Part shown: one piece after another, positions 4,687 to 6,301 of the stretch
How the letters are laid out: each line of letters begins with the position of its first letter
How positions within the stretch are numbered: the stretch's first letter is position 1
From: Methanomicrobiales archaeon
GTDB taxonomy: Archaea; Halobacteriota; Methanomicrobia; Methanomicrobiales; Methanoculleaceae
NCBI GenBank assembly: GCA_012510335.1
Contig: JAAZIF010000216.1
Span: 1 to 6,301 of the forward strand
Reading direction: 5' to 3'
Length of the DNA: 6,301 bases
Notes under the pieces: model-generated
What the model saw: the letters and a program-made list of their open reading frames with translations, nothing else
Told to the model about the DNA's origin: nothing
Database searches by the model: none
Position numbers and translations under genes: made by a program

Positions 4687-6301
4687 AGAGCCCCTACGAA
4701 TGGCTCGCAGAAGCCATCAACAACCACACCTGGGTCGTCGCCGGGGTCGCCGTAACCATATTCATCCTGGCGCTCTTCGGGCTCTCGATGGTCACTATGG
4801 AGACCGGCGACGACACCTACATCGATAAGACCACCCCCCGCGGCGCGCTCCTTGCTCATTACAAACACACCTACGGCTCGGATGCCGTTATCCTCATCTA
4901 CGAGGCGGACAGTGTCAGCAATCCCGATATCCTCCGGTACATCGACAACCTCCAGGAAGACCTCAGGAACGAGCGCTACGTCGCCGGGGTCAACGGCGTT
5001 GTGGATCTCCTCAAACAGGCATATGGTGGCACCCTTCCATCATCTAAAGCGGAGATCGAGTGGATAATCGCCCAGGCCCCCCCGGAGATCGTCGAGCAGA
5101 TGATGCCCTCGGACCTAATAACCCTCAGCAGCATCACCCTTGAGCCGGGCGTCTCCATGGATGCCCAGAAACAGGTTCTCGGGAGCATCGAGTCTGCCAT
5201 CCGCATATCAGAGCCCCCGCCGGGCCTCACGGTCTCGGTCTCCGGCGGCCCGGCGTTCGCAAAGGAGATGGGAGATGAGATAGGGGCGCAGATGGGCCTG
5301 CTGATCCTTGCGGCCATGCTTCTCATGGTGCTTGCGGTCTCGCTCCTCTTCTCCCATGTCCGCTACCGCCTACTCCCTGTCGGGATTGTTGCCGTCGGGC
5401 TCATCATGACCTTCGGGTTCATGGGTCTCTTCGGGATCCCGGTCAGCATGGTGGTGGTCGGGGCGTTCCCTGTGCTGATCGGTATCGGGATCGACTATGC
5501 GATCCAGTTCCATGCCCGGTTCGATGAAGAGATCCGGCATGGTACGATCCCGGAGGCGATATGGGCCACAGTCGTGAACCTCGGCCCTTCGGTCCTGATC
5601 GCGATGATTGCGACGTCGCTCGGGTTCATCGCCATGTTCTTTGCGCCGGTGCCGATGGTGGCGGACTTCGGGATGGTCTGCACCATCGGGGTCGTCTCCT
5701 GCTACATCGCGGCGCTGATCATCGTCCCGGTCTTTGCGATCATCACCCGCTACCGGCCAAAGAGGGAAGTCGATTCCTCTGAAGAGCCTGACAACTCTTT
5801 CATCGAGCGGTATAACCGCCTCCTCGGCCGACTGGCCTATACCGTCGCAAAACACCCGATCCCCGTCATCCTGCTCTTTGCTATGGTTGCAGCGGGGGGC
5901 TACTACCTCGACCAGAGCGTCCCTATCAGCGCAGATGAAAAGACATTCGTCCCGCGCGATATGCCGGCCCTACAAAACCTGGAGAAGGTCGGGCGGGTGA
6001 TGGGCTCGACGAGAACCATCCCGGTCATCGTGATCGCAGACGATGTCCTCTCCCCGGAGACACTCACCTGGATAGATGAGTTCGGAGATTACGAACCAGA
6101 ACATAATGATAAGATCACCGGGGTTACGAGCATCACAACCCTGATCCGGGAGTACAACGGCGGGGTGCTCCCCTCAACCCGGGCGGAGGTCGATGATGTC
6201 CTCGCCCGGATCCCGGAGGCATCCCTGGAGCGCCACCTCAACGGAAACATGGAGACGGTGCTTGAGTTCTCGACGGTCGATATGGAGATGAGCGTCGCCC
6301 G
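4683..6301 (+). CDS. RND/MMPL-superfamily exporter, HAE3-type, 3' end outside the window
   Basis: 539 complete codons, open to the window edge. TM1 is at about 17-37 (TWVVAGVAVTIFILALFGLS). A large outward-facing domain (about 40-200) follows, then a cluster of helices: TM2 204-223, TM3 about 230-250, TM4 254-274 containing the conserved GIGIDYAIQFHARFDEE (Asp271), TM5 from about 301, and TM6 to about 352. After a cytoplasmic linker (KREVDSSEEPDN) the pattern restarts with TM7 at about 393-412 and a second outer domain beginning SADEKTFVPRDMPALQNL. This internal duplication is typical of RND pumps. The single-chain form with T-F-V-P-x-D-M-P matches the archaeal hydrophobe/amphiphile efflux-3 group; full members are usually longer than 700 residues. 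These are presumed ion-driven lipid or hydrophobic-compound exporters; the substrate here is unknown. Upstream, the frame is open to 4527 but contains no start other than 4677 and 4683. Confidence 0.92.
   Translation, partial: MKSPYEWLAEAINNHTWVVAGVAVTIFILALFGLSMVTMETGDDTYIDKTTPRGALLAHYKHTYGSDAVILIYEADSVSNPDILRYIDNLQEDLRNERYVAGVNGVVDLLKQAYGGTLPSSKAEIEWIIAQAPPEIVEQMMPSDLITLSSITLEPGVSMDAQKQVLGSIESAIRISEPPPGLTVSVSGGPAFAKEMGDEIGAQMGLLILAAMLLMVLAVSLLFSHVRYRLLPVGIVAVGLIMTFGFMGLFGIPVSMVVVGAFPVLIGIGIDYAIQFHARFDEEIRHGTIPEAIWATVVNLGPSVLIAMIATSLGFIAMFFAPVPMVADFGMVCTIGVVSCYIAALIIVPVFAIITRYRPKREVDSSEEPDNSFIERYNRLLGRLAYTVAKHPIPVILLFAMVAAGGYYLDQSVPISADEKTFVPRDMPALQNLEKVGRVMGSTRTIPVIVIADDVLSPETLTWIDEFGDYEPEHNDKITGVTSITTLIREYNGGVLPSTRAEVDDVLARIPEASLERHLNGNMETVLEFSTVDMEMSVA

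Noticed and set aside
4634..4706. tRNA-like signal on the minus strand: GTTCGATCCCC resembling a T-arm, with GCGAGC and GCTCGC able to pair about 73 nt apart like an acceptor stem.
   Set aside because: No D-arm or anticodon stem can be drawn, the T-stem has mismatches, and the stretch overlaps the exporter start. The GGGGATC part is explained by the local inverted repeat 4617-4648.
4512..4868. Minus-strand 118-codon open frame whose C-terminal half looks mildly protein-like.
   Set aside because: Most of its 5' half is antisense to the clear exporter coding sequence, with no start signal; treated as a shadow.
5370..5855. Minus-strand 161-codon open frame rich in Asp, His and Arg.
   Set aside because: It is antisense to the membrane-helix region of the exporter; such D/H/R-rich composition is a typical shadow of GC-rich membrane protein genes.

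Overview
The window looks like accessory chromosome of a methanogenic euryarchaeon, most likely a Methanomicrobiales member of the Methanoculleus type. This is inferred from GC-rich codon use, archaeal TATA-like elements ahead of genes, a TrmB-family regulator, an HAE3-type RND exporter and archaeal-style toxin-antitoxin genes. No rRNA, tRNA, CRISPR array or insertion sequence could be supported.

Left part (1-1056, all on the minus strand): an intact RelE-type toxin (227-487) overlaps its ribbon-helix-helix-like antitoxin (484-720) by an ATGA. Immediately upstream lies a decayed second toxin-antitoxin locus. It is an MNT-type nucleotidyltransferase pseudogene (780-1056) with a nonsense codon, lost catalytic acidic residues and a frameshift, followed by what may be the first codons of its HEPN partner (739-783). 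The old locus appears to be cut off exactly where the new module begins.

Middle part (1116-3140): a pyridoxamine 5'-phosphate oxidase-like flavoprotein (1139-1561, minus) is preceded by a strong promoter, a strong Shine-Dalgarno sequence and an in-frame 13-codon upstream ORF. Divergent from it is a 430-residue membrane-anchored serpin (1848-3140, plus) with a canonical inhibitory hinge in its reactive-centre loop. Serpins are uncommon in archaea, so this is the most distinctive intact gene here.

Right part (3159-6301): a TrmB-family regulator (3159-3914, minus) converges on the serpin with only an 18-nt gap. A roughly 540-nt stretch follows without a confident gene (3915-4452). It holds a possible coding remnant, a very stable hairpin cluster, and a 14-bp perfect palindrome that runs into a TATA-like box. 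That promoter leads to a candidate 77-residue small ORF (4453-4686) with a Shine-Dalgarno sequence. Its stop overlaps the start of an RND/MMPL-type HAE3 exporter (4683 to the window end, incomplete) as ATGA. The leader just before the exporter contains further stem-loops beside its ribosome binding site.

Functional reading (inference): TrmB may control the divergent exporter operon, the serpin may protect surface proteins from proteases, and the left part records turnover of toxin-antitoxin modules. I see no clearly new multi-gene system. The best leads are the serpin, the hairpin cluster with the palindromic promoter, the upstream ORF, and the layered toxin-antitoxin remains.
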